DNA of 31,608 bases from Ectocarpus siliculosus (taxonomy: Eukaryota > Sar > Phaeophyceae > Ectocarpales > Ectocarpaceae): assembly GCA_000310025.1 (NCBI GenBank), contig FN648776.1:11216-42823 (forward strand), given 5' to 3'. Within the stretch, counting starts at the first letter, position 1. Each line of letters opens with the position of its first letter. Shown here piece by piece: positions 1-9,781 of this stretch. A program made the translations under genes and the position numbers. The notes below the pieces were generated by a model. The model did no database searches. It was given only the letters and a program-made list of their open reading frames with translations, and was not told the origin of the DNA.

Positions 1-19
1 CTACGTGATGACTAAAATT

Positions 20-372
20 GAGCAGTCCCGGAGTTTTTTGTGTTGTGTTTTTGTTTGTGTGATTCTTTCGATTTGAGTATATGAGGAGTTGATTTTCTAC
101 GAGTTTGAATTCAAGAATGGCCGATTGACATTATATTTGGTATTTCTGTTTTAATGGTTGGTTGGGAATACTTTCTATCCGATTGAAATTCTAAATGAGC
201 AGTCCTGGAGTCTTTATTTTTGTTTTGTTTTTTTGCGTTTGTGCGATTCTATTGAATTGCTATTTCTGAGGATTTTCTACGATGTTGAATTCCAGGGTGA
301 CCGATGGATAATCTCTGCAGTGTTTCTGGTTTAATGGTTAGGAGAAGAGTTTCAAACCGGTTGGAGTTCTAA
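20..372. repeat. Diverged tandem repeat, period about 177 bp
   Basis: Two consecutive units begin with GAGCAGTCC(C/T)GGAGT at 20 and at 197. They share, in the same order, a T-rich stretch, TTTGTGYGATTCT, GATTTTCTACGA, TTGAATTC and TTTAATGGTT. A third partial match (GGGTTTAATGGTCATGG) follows near 388. The units differ at many positions, so the duplication is old. I see no coding potential. The repeat could be a satellite remnant or the edge of an older mobile element. Confidence 0.7.
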
Positions 373-1323
373 CGAGTTTTGTTTCGGGTTTAATGGTCAT
401 GGTGTTTTGGCGAAGACGAAGCATGAGATGGATGGAATGTTAATCACTAAGCCTTGCGTTCAGGTATTTGGTATAAGAGGGTATGCATGTGTAAGGTAGT
501 TAAATGAGTCCGGGTGTAATCTTGCCAATGCAGCGAGTAGGGGGGCTGTTGGATGTACTCATAGCATCAACAGATTATTGCGAGCAAGAATTTCCCGAGC
601 AGATGGAGCGGGGAGTTTGGGGGTTCAATGGTTGCTATGGATTAGATTTGGTGGTACCAACTTTATCACATATTGCAGGTTTGAGGGTATGGGTGTCTAC
701 AACGGAATTTGTGTGCGTGGCTTGTGGTTCCTCACTTCCTTTTTCTGTGTATAATCAAGTCCTTTTTCCGGCTCTCACGCCAACCCCGGCTTCCACGCCC
801 ATACTCCGGCTATCACGCCAACCCGGCTTCCACGCCTTCAGGACTCCCACGTCCCTACATATACCTTTACATCAGGGCCACCACGCCACCCGGCTTCCAC
901 GCCACAACTATATTATACACGAGCTTCCACGCTCCACCACGTAGAAGGGCTTTCACGCCCGCGGATAGTTTCTACATTTTGACCGTTGGCAGTACCCAGC
1001 TGCTGGCACCTTTTGTTTCCCACTACGGGACCCCGCGCCGAGGCACCCACGCACAAAGCTACTCAACACAGTATACATTTGGCTCTCCAGGAATCGTACG
1101 CCTGTTCTATTCTATCTTCCAATAAATAATCTCACTCTCAATTTCATGCTTGGCTCTCAATTTCACGAATATGTTGTTAGGTGCTGTTGCTGGACAACGC
1201 GATGACACGAAGAGTCACAGCCAGCCATGAATCATCGAATGAATGAATGAAAGAACGAATTGAGAGTGGAGAAGCAAGAAGAGGCAAATATTTCAAACCG
1301 TCGTATTTGATGGCTTTAATAGG
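373..1323. other. Non-coding left flank with CACGCC-rich minisatellite
   Basis: No convincing gene. From about 772 to 957 the sequence contains roughly nine irregular copies of a CCGGCTTCCACGCC-like unit of about 16-20 bp, with longer spacers towards the right. The open frames here (146 and 138 codons) run through the repeat and have biased, low-complexity composition, so I do not call them genes. An AATAAA and duplicated CTCAATTTCA motifs lie at 1122-1165. The flank could include an old solo LTR, but no matching second end was found. Confidence 0.5.
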
Positions 1324-1332
1324 TTTCAGAAA
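1324..1332 (+). repeat. Left target-site duplication TTTCAGAAA
   Basis: The 9-mer TTTCAGAAA directly precedes the left inverted repeat, and the same 9-mer directly follows the right inverted repeat at 7490. Nine bases is the usual length for Mutator-superfamily insertions. The 9-mer is close to a palindrome (TTTC-A-GAAA). Confidence 0.9.
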
Positions 1333-2093
1333 CGGCACGGCTAAACACCCCACCGGCTGCATCTCGCTCTACAAGACTCCAATCAGCTCAGGACTTCAAC
1401 GGGTGTGCTGCTCCGTTGCAGGGCTATCATTGGACCCATAGTGAGGCCGAAACGGCACAGTTTTCGTGGTGCCACGGTTGGTGGGGCATATACCGCCGCT
1501 ACCCCACTGGTGGGGTCGATAACGTTATTGACCCCACCAGCTGGATCTCCCTCTACAAGGCTCCAATCGATACACAACCACCTGTAGGGGTGTGTGGTCG
1601 ATGCACGCACAGCGCACAGCAGCGGGCAGCACCTGGGGCGCCGAACAGGTCAAGAAATCCCGCCGCATGACGCCAAACACCCGAAGTGGGTAGCGAACAC
1701 TGCCTTCTATTCTCTTGCAGGCAGACTTCCCCACTGCCGTATGTAGCCCTACAAGACTCCAATTAACACAAGACATGTACGAATGTATTGCTGCTGTGCA
1801 GGGCTATCGTGGGATCCATGGTGAGGTCGAACGCTAAAGGTTTGGTGGTGCCACGGCCGGTGGGGCAAACAACGCAATGCATAGTGTATGCCCCACCAGT
1901 CGGTGGGGTGGATAAAAGGCTCAACACCCCACCAGCGGTATCTCGCCGTACAAGACTCTAATCGAAGCACAAGCGCCATGGTTAGAGGGTGCTGTTCATG
2001 CACACACCGCGTACATCACACAGTACACAGCACACAGCACACAGCACACCGCACACAGCAGCTCTGCACCACTGCACCACTGCACCACAGCAG
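1333..2093 (+). repeat. Left terminal inverted repeat of the MULE
   Basis: It is the inverse complement of 6676-7489 apart from scattered changes (for example TGCTGCTGTGCAGG against TGCTGCTTTGCAGG) and small indels. It contains four copies of a 16-mer (C/G)TACAAG(A/G)CTC(C/T)AAT(C/T) at 1369, 1553, 1749 and 1948, spaced 184-199 bp. Numerous CCCCACC/GGTGGGG inverted motifs include a 30-bp near-palindrome centred on AACGTT at 1509-1538. The inner end is a GCACCACT run and an ACACAGC-rich stretch (2010-2093). Open frames of 60-84 codons recur identically in the two repeats, but only because the DNA is duplicated. Confidence 0.9.
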
Positions 2094-2325
2094 GCTAGAC
2101 ACACGTCACAAAAGGGGGAGGGTGGGGCAAAAATCCCGCCGCTTGGCCGCATGGGTGAAAACCTGCGAACCTGCGGTCGCTGGGATCGTTTTCTGTGGGG
2201 CGATCACTCCAGCGTATCAGCACCGAACCCGGGCCCATTCAATACGCCAGCGTATCTATTAGCGCATATCACCGGCAACATCCATGGCGAACTCTCAGCT
2301 TTAGGCGCTGGCAAAGGTCCGTGGG

Positions 2326-5300
2326 ATGCTAGACTTTGTCCTCCACCCGTCTTCTCCTGACACGAGTGGCATACCTGTCGAAGATGAGAGGCTGCAGAAG
2401 GTGACGGAGTGGGTGTCCAAGCAGGAAGATCCCATTGACGGCGAACTGCTGCCAGATGCATCTCAGGTGTGTGCTTAAGGTCGGGTTCATGATTGATGCT
2501 CCAGGCGCAATGATCGACGAAGGTTTTTGTTTTTTTCACCAGACTGCAAACGGACCGCAAACGGACCGCAAAACCGCACTGCAAAACATGTGCACGACGT
2601 TGTTGTATGGAGATGGGGTAGCAGCCTCGTATCGGAAAGATTGAACTATGATCTGCTCGTAGCAGCATGGTTAATTCCATCTGGTAGGTAGATATTGTTT
2701 TGCTCTGCTGGGCCATTCGTGCTCCATACATATGTATGTGTCGCTGGTTTCATGCGGGGAGTAGACAGCGTAAATGTAAGCATGGTGAACTTAAATGTAC
2801 GCTCTCCGTTTCATAATTAATTCATGATCAGCTTCATTAACGTAATCTTCTCAACATTGACGATAAACTCGATAATTTATGGCCGTAATGTATCCTCCTC
2901 GATTGCCGTCCAGACCGCAAAGGAGCTTCTGGCGAAGGGCCTGTTTAAGGTCAAGTTCACCGCGGCTCTCCTTAACGGGATCGAACCCGAAGGTGGTGGG
3001 GGCGTGGGCACTCCGTTCGAGAGCGAGGGCAACGGCGACTGCTTGTTGAATTCGGTGGCGGCCTTCTTTGCCAAGGAGGGAGGTCGAAAAGCGAATCTGG
3101 CATGTACTGCGATCACACGCTGGATGCCCAGGGACGATTGGTGGATGTGTTTTGGGCTACCGTCCAACAGCAAGAACAGATTGCAAGATTTGGGGGCTAC
3201 ATACAGCTGGATACAACGGTGTTCACGAACAGGTGCACCTAATACCCCCTTCGACAGGTTGCATGTCTCCACAGCAAATGTGGGACCGCTCGTTACGCTA
3301 CGCTGCTCATGGTTGCCCTTTAAAATCCACGCTCGTCGTGTATGGTCGGGGTATTTGGTGCTGCAAGGAGAAGTATCAACGCGTCATGTAACTCGGACTG
3401 ATTGTTTGTCTGTAGGTACGGGTGCCCTATTCTGTTCGTCGTGGGCGTCGACGACGACAATCGCAGCTGCATTTTGGGGCAGGGCCTTCTGCAGTCTTGA
3501 GTGTACGGAGATGTTCGAATGGATCCTGAACAGACATGAGGCCGCTGCCGGTGGGCCGAAGCCGAAGGTGACCCTCTTACGATGTTCGCAACACTCATTC
3601 ATGGCGTACATGTAGAACGAGGTCAGGATGATGTACAATAAAAAGTCGCTTCGCGATAGGAACAAATAGACGTCTATATTTGTTGAGGCATTGTACTGCA
3701 GACGCAGAAGAGCTTGCCTAGTGGCTGTCGACATAACCGCACCGTCCATTGCCTATCCCATCCGTCGACAAAGTACATTTACCCTTTTCCACAGGTGATC
3801 TTGACCGACGCTGATCTTGCAATGACGGCTGCAATAGCCTCTTGCTGGCCAGGGACGCTGCATTTGCACTGCTTGTGGCACGTCTTCAAGAACGTCCTCA
3901 AGAACTTCTCGTCATCATCTGCTAACAATGACGACAAGACCGACATGATGCGTTGCTTCAGAAACGCAGCTGATGCAGCTACCCCGGAGGTACGATGGCA
4001 TTCACTCGTAGGTTGCCGCCACATGACGGCCCCGCGAGAATGCATTGGTCTATCCCACCCGTTCGCCCCGCCACAACGAGCGGTAAACATAACCTTTGGC
4101 GTGTCTTGTGTCTACCACTGCCTTCGGTGGCAGGTGTTTGCGACCCAAGTGGCCCGGTTGGAGCAACTTGTGGCCGGCAAGAAGTGCGAAGGATACATAG
4201 CGGACTTGATCAAGTGAGTAACTTCCCTCCGTACACTTCGAGGAAGCGCCGTAATGCTGTCATTATGCCCTGGCTTGAGCCATCGATGCCGCGTCTTTAC
4301 ACTCGATATTCACTAATTCACTCTGGTACCCGCGTCGTAAACCGTCGTAGGAACAAGGCCAAGTGGGCGTTCTGCTGCCGGCCCGCTGTCCTCACGCTAG
4401 GCATGGTTGCTACTCAGCGCACGGAAGGTTTATTCGGGGTGGCGAAACGCTCGGGCGTCGACAAGAAGCTATCTCTGTGCGCTCTTTGGGATCGCCTGCA
4501 ACGTCTCAGCAAGATGATTGCCATAGACTGTGAGGTGAGTTTGTCTGTTGTTTTCGTCACCCATGGCAGCAGGTGGTATCCGCGTGCTTCGACTTATGGG
4601 GTATTCCGATGTGCTCCACAACACGCGAGTTTGTCTCTACCTGCAGCTACACACACTGGTGGTGGATAGACATTGTGTGCGGATTTCTCCCGCCGTTAAA
4701 CATTATGTAACAGTGCTTTTGATGCCATGCATGCAGGTTAGCAACACCCCCCCTTGCCGCTGGCGTGGCCTTCCGGGATATCCACGTGGAGAATTTCTTC
4801 AGACCCGTGAAGCAGGAGCTCCTAGCCTGTGGTGCTAGTCAGTACTGCCAGCAAGTGAGTCGTGTTTTGGTATATGGATCGTTGCCGCTGTTGAATTCGT
4901 GCGATGGTGTGTCCGTGGTATACCAAGCTTAAGCACAAGCAGACACCATCCAGTCAAACTGAAACCCCATCCAACACATCTTCGTACTGTCGAACCTCAT
5001 TCTGTCGCAGGAGGTCAGAGCGCAGGTCGGCGAAGCGCAGTCGTATGACACCGAGTTGGTGAATTCAGGTCGTGAGGACGAGAATGGGGACCCGCTGCCT
5101 CTCGATGAGCACGACCTCGCCAAGATTCGCTCATTGCGCCTCAAGCTCAACATTCTTCAGGTCGCACCACCTGATACCGATCTCGAGGGAGACCAGTTAG
5201 CCGGCGAAGCTGCGGTGGACAACACTATGTGGGCGCGACCGTCGCTGTCAGCCTTCTTGGCTTTATCGCGGATGTACCTATCGAACTGGTCGTGACCGTT

Positions 5301-6053
5301 CGATACAAGTGGACGGCGAACAGACCTGGCCCCCTCGTGGTGTTCGGACCTGACAACTTCCACTTATGTTCCTGTTTACAGCTATTGCGGCGCGGACTGC
5401 CTTGTAGGCACTACTTTGCGGTGCTTGTCAACCTCATCGGGAGAACTGGCGAAAGCGACGAGATGTCCTTCACCCATACCTTCAACGGCGCATGTATCCA
5501 CAACCGTTGGCGTCGAAGAGAAGATGGCAAAGATTCGCCGTGGAGCATCTCATCGGTGCTGTCGTCGTCAGGCCACAGCGTAGGGTGGGACGGCCATGAC
5601 GAAGGCAGCGACGAGAACTACTGGGGACCGACATGCGATGAAGCGGTGGATGGCATACATCCTGCTGAACCGGGGCGCGCCGCGCAGGATACAAGCGCTT
5701 CCGACAAGCGTCGAGTCTACGCCCATCTGATGGCGAAGAGCAAGTAGCTTGTAGGAGATGTAATGAGGTCCGTGCCCCTGCATCAAGCGCTGTCCGTCCA
5801 GGACAAGGTTGGGGACTTTCTCCGGTATCTTCTCAACTCGTCCGCGGGAGGCACAGGCGTCCAAAATCCTGGAGAGGCTCCCAAGAAGGGGAGGCCGAAA
5901 AAGGACGGTAGAAGACAACCTCTTCAGCATCGATCGGGGGCCAAAGAGGAACCCGGAAACCCGGAGGGGCAGCAAGGAAAGTCTCGTCAAACCAAGAGGA
6001 TAAGGGATTTCAACAACGGGCGCCGGTCGACGAAGAGGAGTAAACACGCGTAG
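2326..6053 (+). pseudogene. MULE transposase with SWIM zinc finger, disrupted
   Basis: The product is a DDE transposase that would cut and paste the surrounding element. Likely exons are 2326-2466 (first ATG), about 2890-3232, 3416-3567, 3795-3989, 4134-4213, 4351-4534, 4737-4854 and 5011-6053. Most junctions have GT donors and AG acceptors, and the phases agree between 3120 and 4534. Conserved pieces are GRLVDVFWA and LDTTVFTNR (first catalytic Asp), ILTDADLAM (second Asp), CLWHVFKN, and TQRTEG (probable catalytic Glu). A SWIM finger, CSC followed by CRH, lies at 5367-5411. A basic C-terminus has a GRPKK AT-hook-like core near 5900. Breaks: a frameshift near 3100, one at about 3490-3498, one extra C in the seven-C run at 4747-4753 (removing it restores the splice phase into 5011), one between 5161 and 5229, and an in-frame TAG at 5745 with the frame open on to 6053. 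The segment between the first exon and about 2890 could not be assigned. Pseudogene status assumes the sequence is accurate. Confidence 0.85.
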
Positions 6054-6675
6054 CAGAACAGCACTGGAATTTGATCCACACGATTTCCACGGTATTCCCC
6101 ACGTGTCCTTTTCAGAGAGTTGGGGGGCATATTAGAATGTCCGTGTTCCGGGGGGTAACGAAATCGGCGTAACGAAAGAGGGTTCCTGGAATATACGAGA
6201 CACCAAAAATCGGGGACAGCAGGGAGCCATGCCTTGGCTGCGGCTGGCTACAATCCGTCATGAACTACTTGGTTCGTGTGGCGAGACACAACCGAACGCT
6301 CATGACCGCAACTGGAGGTTCCAACGGGTTTAACCTGTGGGCAACAACCTTCCTGCTTGCGCTCCGTCTACTTTTGCATCGCTACTTGCAGCGCAGCGAT
6401 GATGGACGTATTTACGTACTTGATGTAGTCTAGTATGCATAGCGGCTTCAGTACACTAAGAATATATCACGTCGTCACACATAAAAGAGAGCGCCGACTA
6501 ACGGGCATGGTGTTTCCAATACATGGTGCGTGCAAGGAACAGCAACAATATACGGAACGGATACGAAATGCATACATGTGTATACCTCAAACAACAGTGG
6601 ATATTCTACTGTACATCAGTGAGAAAGGCAAGATTTCCCTCTGTGGAGGGATTTGTTGACTTTTTCCCCCCCGCG
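6054..6675. other. Internal non-coding segment of the MULE
   Basis: This lies between the transposase end and the right inverted repeat. No coding region, RNA gene or notable repeat is seen. It presumably holds the 3' untranslated region. Confidence 0.6.
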
Positions 6676-7489
6676 TCTGCTGCAGTGGTGCAGTGGTGCA
6701 GAGCTGCTGTGTGCGGTGTGCTGTGTGCTGTGTACTGTGTACTGTGTGATGTACGCGGTGTGTGCATGAACAGCACCCTCTAACCATGGCGCTTGTGCTT
6801 CGATTAGAGTCTTGTACGGCGAGATACCGCTGGTGGGGTGTTGAGCTTTATCCACCCCACCGACTGGTGGGGCATACACTATGCATTGCGTTGTTTGCCC
6901 CACCGGCCGTGGCACCACCAAACCTTTAGCGTTCGACCTCACCATGGATCCCACGATAGCCCTGCAAAGCAGCAATACATTCGTACATGTCTTGTGTTAA
7001 TTGGAGTCTTGTAGGGCTACATACGGCAGTGGGGAAGTCTGCCTGCAAGAGAATAGAAGGCAGTGTTCGCTACCCACTTCGGGTGTTTGGCGTCATGCGG
7101 CGGGATTTCTTGACCTGTTCGGCGCCCCAGGTGCTGCCCGCTGCTGTGCGCTGTGCGTGCATCGACCACACACCCCTACAGGTGGTTGTGTATCGATTGG
7201 AGCCTTGTAGAGGGAGATCCAGCTGGTGGGGTCAATAACGTTATCGACCCCACCAGTGGGGTAGCGGCGGTATATGCCCCACCAACCGTGGCACCACGAA
7301 AACTGTGCCGTTTCGGCCTCACTATGGGTCCAATGATAGCCCTGCAACGGAGCATCACACCCGTTGAAGTCCTGAGCTGATTGGAGTCTTGTAGAGCGAG
7401 ATACAGCCGGTGGGGTGTTTAAGCCTTCACCACCCCACCGGTGGGGTGGTTAAGAAATTACCCCACCGGTGGGGTGTTTAGCCGTGCCG
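6676..7489 (-). repeat. Right terminal inverted repeat of the MULE
   Basis: This is the inverse complement of 1333-2093. The periodic 16-mer occurs on the minus strand at 6802-6817, 6999-7014, 7195-7210 and 7379-7394, mirroring the left side. It is about 53 bp longer than the left repeat, mainly because of extra copies of CCCCACCGGTGGGG-type palindromes at about 7424-7476, close to the outer end. Confidence 0.9.
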
Positions 7490-7498
7490 TTTCAGAAA
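7490..7498 (+). repeat. Right target-site duplication TTTCAGAAA
   Basis: Identical to 1324-1332. Removing the element and one copy gives a continuous pre-insertion site ending in TAATAGG-TTTCAGAAA-TGGTTCG. Confidence 0.9.
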
Positions 7499-8500
7499 TG
7501 GTTCGCCAGGCTTCTTCAGCGCGGAACGCGTCCCCGGGTTTCGAGCCAGTTTTCGCAACTTTGGCCGTCAACCACACGCGCCACGGAGGAGGCCTATCGA
7601 GCTCCGGGCACGGGTGTTAATGTACCGACGAGCCTCCTGCGTGCCCCTGAGAAGGAACCGCGATAAAAGACTCGCTGCCGCGAAAGAAGGTAACGCCGAG
7701 GCATGAAAAGTGACCAAATCTTGGATGATGTACATATGTACGTAGTAGGGAGAACGATTGCCCCCCCGCCCCCCAATGTAGGGCGGGCGGCCACCATTCA
7801 TGCATGAGCGGTAAGGCTGCCGGGCTTCGCGAGTAGATGTAATGGTTAAAAGCAGGAAACAATAGTGCTGTGGGGGAGGCAAGAGTTATCGATCAAAAGA
7901 GAGGCGAATCCCGAATGGTCTTTAGACTCGGCGCTCGCTAAAAATACTGATGACGCGAGGATGAGGGTTGTACACAGAATCGCCCATTTTTCGTTGATTG
8001 ATTTCTGCAGCAAGGAGATAGATGATGCATGTATGTATATAGACATCGTTGAGGGATCATACGACAACGATGTCAAGGCGTTTACGACAACTATATGCAT
8101 ACAACACAGACAGGTAGTTTTCATCGGATTAATTGTGTGTAGTTGGGACAACAACTGTTCGCATGTGTACATGTACGTCTATTTAGGCCATAGTCGTCAG
8201 GTGGACGCGTCGCCATCCGATCTACTGCTGTTTGTTGTTGTTGTTGCTGTTGCTGTAGTGTCCAACGTATAATATGGTGTCGACCAATCAATGAATGGCT
8301 GCGAACGCGTACAATGCTTCATTCACAGGTGGCATATCTCAGCGTTCGCAAGAAGATGGGTTCCACCAGAGTATGCAGTAGTTCATAGGGCGCCGCGTGG
8401 TGGTGGCGACTGCAGCGTTCCGGCTATTATGGACGACGCGTATCGTCGCAGGGTAGATGACGAATTGATTATTCAGTCATACACACTATCGTTATTCGTG
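7499..8500. other. Intergenic sequence without a confident gene
   Basis: This is the right flank of the MULE. Open frames of 65-135 codons exist on both strands. The longest, on the plus strand at about 7865-8272, starts at a non-ATG codon, ends in a run of Val/Ala codons from GTTGTT repeats and resembles nothing I recognise. No RNA gene or repeat was identified apart from the short GTTGTTGTTGCTGTT run near 8233. Confidence 0.5.
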
Positions 8501-8501
8501 T

Positions 8502-8630
8502 CCATGGGTACCCATGGGTACCCACGCCCCATGGATACTCATGGGTACCCATGGTACCCATGGGTGGGTACCCACGCCCCATGGGTACCCATGGGTACCC
8601 ACGGCCACCCACGGCCCACGGGGGACCATA
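8502..8630. repeat. Self-complementary minisatellite, 10-bp unit, copy 1
   Basis: The core unit is CCATGGGTAC, repeated with variants (CCCACGCC, CCACGGCC). The unit alternates two palindromes, CCATGG and GGTACC, so both strands read the same repeat. The His/Gly/Tyr/Pro/Trp-rich peptides encoded in several frames on both strands are a by-product. Related arrays lie at 9247-9446 and 17820-17896. Confidence 0.9.
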
Positions 8631-8897
8631 ATGGCTTTCACCACCACGGGGATCACAACGGGTACTACCAAGATTAAGCGTACTCTATAACATCGATTAG
8701 GCGGGGTCGACGAAGGCGCGGCCGCAGCGAGCTGGTACACCCAAGGTTCCGTGGGAGGCTCACAGCACAGCAGTTAGTGAGTCCAGCATTATTCCAAGTC
8801 GGCGCACGAATGTAAAGAAAGAGAGGAAGGTATCAAAGCCGAAAAAAAACAACCGAACTGGCTTGGTGTGGGCGTGGAGGAAAGGGCGTCAGTGTGC

Positions 8898-8945
8898 CCT
8901 CACCCAGATCCACGGCGCTAGGCTCACCCAGATCCACGGCGCGAC
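8898..8945. repeat. Two-copy direct repeat of about 24 bp
   Basis: CTCACCCAGATCCACGGCGC occurs twice in immediate succession, the units separated by TAGG. This is a short local duplication with no associated gene. Confidence 0.8.
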
Positions 8946-9109
8946 GCTGAGGGCGTTGTCGCATCTCCCGTGTTTCGTACAGTGCACGCGCACGCCGAGG
9001 CCTTGGGCAGGTCTCTTCATCATACTTACTTGTTGGAGATTTAAAAGCTACGGTGGGTTTAGTTGTTTTCAAAGCTCCAAGACGTTTCGTCTTCCCTTAG
9101 TCGGGACGA

Positions 9110-9446
9110 ATAGGTCCCGTGGTGATCATCATGATTACCCGTCGGCACCCGTAGGGTGCTACACCACCGATACCAATGGATTGCTACCCACGGTTAACAC
9201 CACGGGTGCCTGTGGCTACCCACGGTGACGACCATGGGCTAGCGTTAGGCATCATCAGTTTGGGTGCCCATGGGTCACCATGTGTGTGACCATGGGTCAC
9301 CACGAGTACCCACGGGCAATACCCATGGGTACCCATGGGTACTTATGGGTACCCTTGGGCAATGCCCGTGGGAACCCATGGGTACCCATGGGCACCCATA
9401 GGCATTGCCCGTGGGAACCCATGGGTACCCATGGGCATTGCCCACT
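9110..9446. repeat. Self-complementary minisatellite, copy 2, with degenerate edge
   Basis: From 9247 the CCATGGGTAC-type unit is clear, with GGCAATGCCCGTGGGAACCC variants repeated several times. From 9110 to 9240 there are degenerate TACCCACGG-like units. The array stops at the oligo-T of the SINE-like element and resumes after it as CAATGGTGCCCATGGGTATCC (9761-9781). The SINE therefore appears to be inserted into the array. Confidence 0.85.
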
Positions 9447-9755
9447 TTTTTTTTTTTTTTGTTCTTCACTTCAAATCAGCGCTCACAGCACTAGTGCCGT
9501 TTATTCCAACCCGTGGTCACACAGAAGAGCCTCTCTCTACCCTCCCCTCCTGCGGTACTTCGCCTTCAATTTTTAATGCGAGAAGAGTTCAGCACTCTCT
9601 TCCCTCTGTGTACACACGAACTAGCGCTATCCACTTGGCCAGGAGCGGAAGCGAGAGAAAACTCACTTTGCAAGAAAACCTCGCCTACGCCGGGATTCGA
9701 ACCCCTGACCTGACCTCTAGAAGGTTACGAGGCTACCAACTAGACCACCGGGGCG
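9447..9755 (-). mobile_element. tRNA-derived SINE-like retroelement with poly(A) tail
   Basis: Read on the minus strand, the element starts with GCCCCGGTGGTCTAGTTGG. Its A-box-like TGGTCTAGTTGG is at 9736-9747 and a perfect B box, GGTTCGAATCC, is at 9693-9703. The 32-bp gap between them is that of a tRNA gene. About 230 bp of unrelated body follow, ending in an A run (T run at 9447-9460 on the plus strand). This head-body-tail order is the hallmark of a tRNA-derived SINE transcribed by RNA polymerase III. The head folds poorly as a tRNA (acceptor and T stems only partly paired), which argues against a functional tRNA. A second A-box-like motif (TGGCCAAGTGG) lies in the body near 9635-9645. 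No exact target duplication could be defined because the flank is itself repetitive. Confidence 0.7.
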
Positions 9756-9781
9756 ACCGGCAATGGTGCCCATGGGTATCC

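Larger units (their letters stand above)
1333..7489 (+). mobile_element. Complete Mutator-like element (MULE), 6,157 bp
   Basis: Seen directly: both outer ends read CGGCACGGCTAAACACCCCA inwards, long inverted repeats follow (1333-2093 and 6676-7489), and an identical 9-bp duplication flanks the element. The interior carries an intron-containing plus-strand gene whose product has MULE transposase signatures and a SWIM finger. Known for the superfamily: 8-11 bp target duplications, often long inverted repeats, and transposases with a DDE catalytic core. The inverted repeats are almost identical to each other apart from a few base changes and small indels, which suggests recent movement. The transposase gene is broken, so this copy was probably moved by a transposase made elsewhere, unless the breaks are sequence errors. 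Confidence 0.92.

Noticed and set aside
480-1165. Solo LTR
   Set aside because: It starts near TGT and has an AATAAA, but no second end, target duplication or primer-binding site was found.
1525-1776. Open frames of 60-84 codons repeated identically at 6987-7238 and nearby
   Set aside because: They are identical because the inverted repeats are identical. No start context, domain or splice structure supports coding.
3016-3090. OTU-like cysteine protease motif (GNGDCLLNSVA) in the MULE protein
   Set aside because: The GDCL resemblance is short, there is no matching catalytic His region, and the segment sits exactly where MULE proteins have the variable stretch just before the transposase core.
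8491-8740. Proteins rich in Gly, Tyr, Pro, Trp and His across the minisatellites
   Set aside because: The repeat is self-complementary and open in several frames on both strands, so the peptides are artefacts of the 10-bp unit.
9683-9754. Functional tRNA gene on the minus strand
   Set aside because: A and B boxes are good, but the acceptor and T stems pair only partly and the anticodon cannot be placed securely. The body and poly(A) tail downstream point to a SINE.
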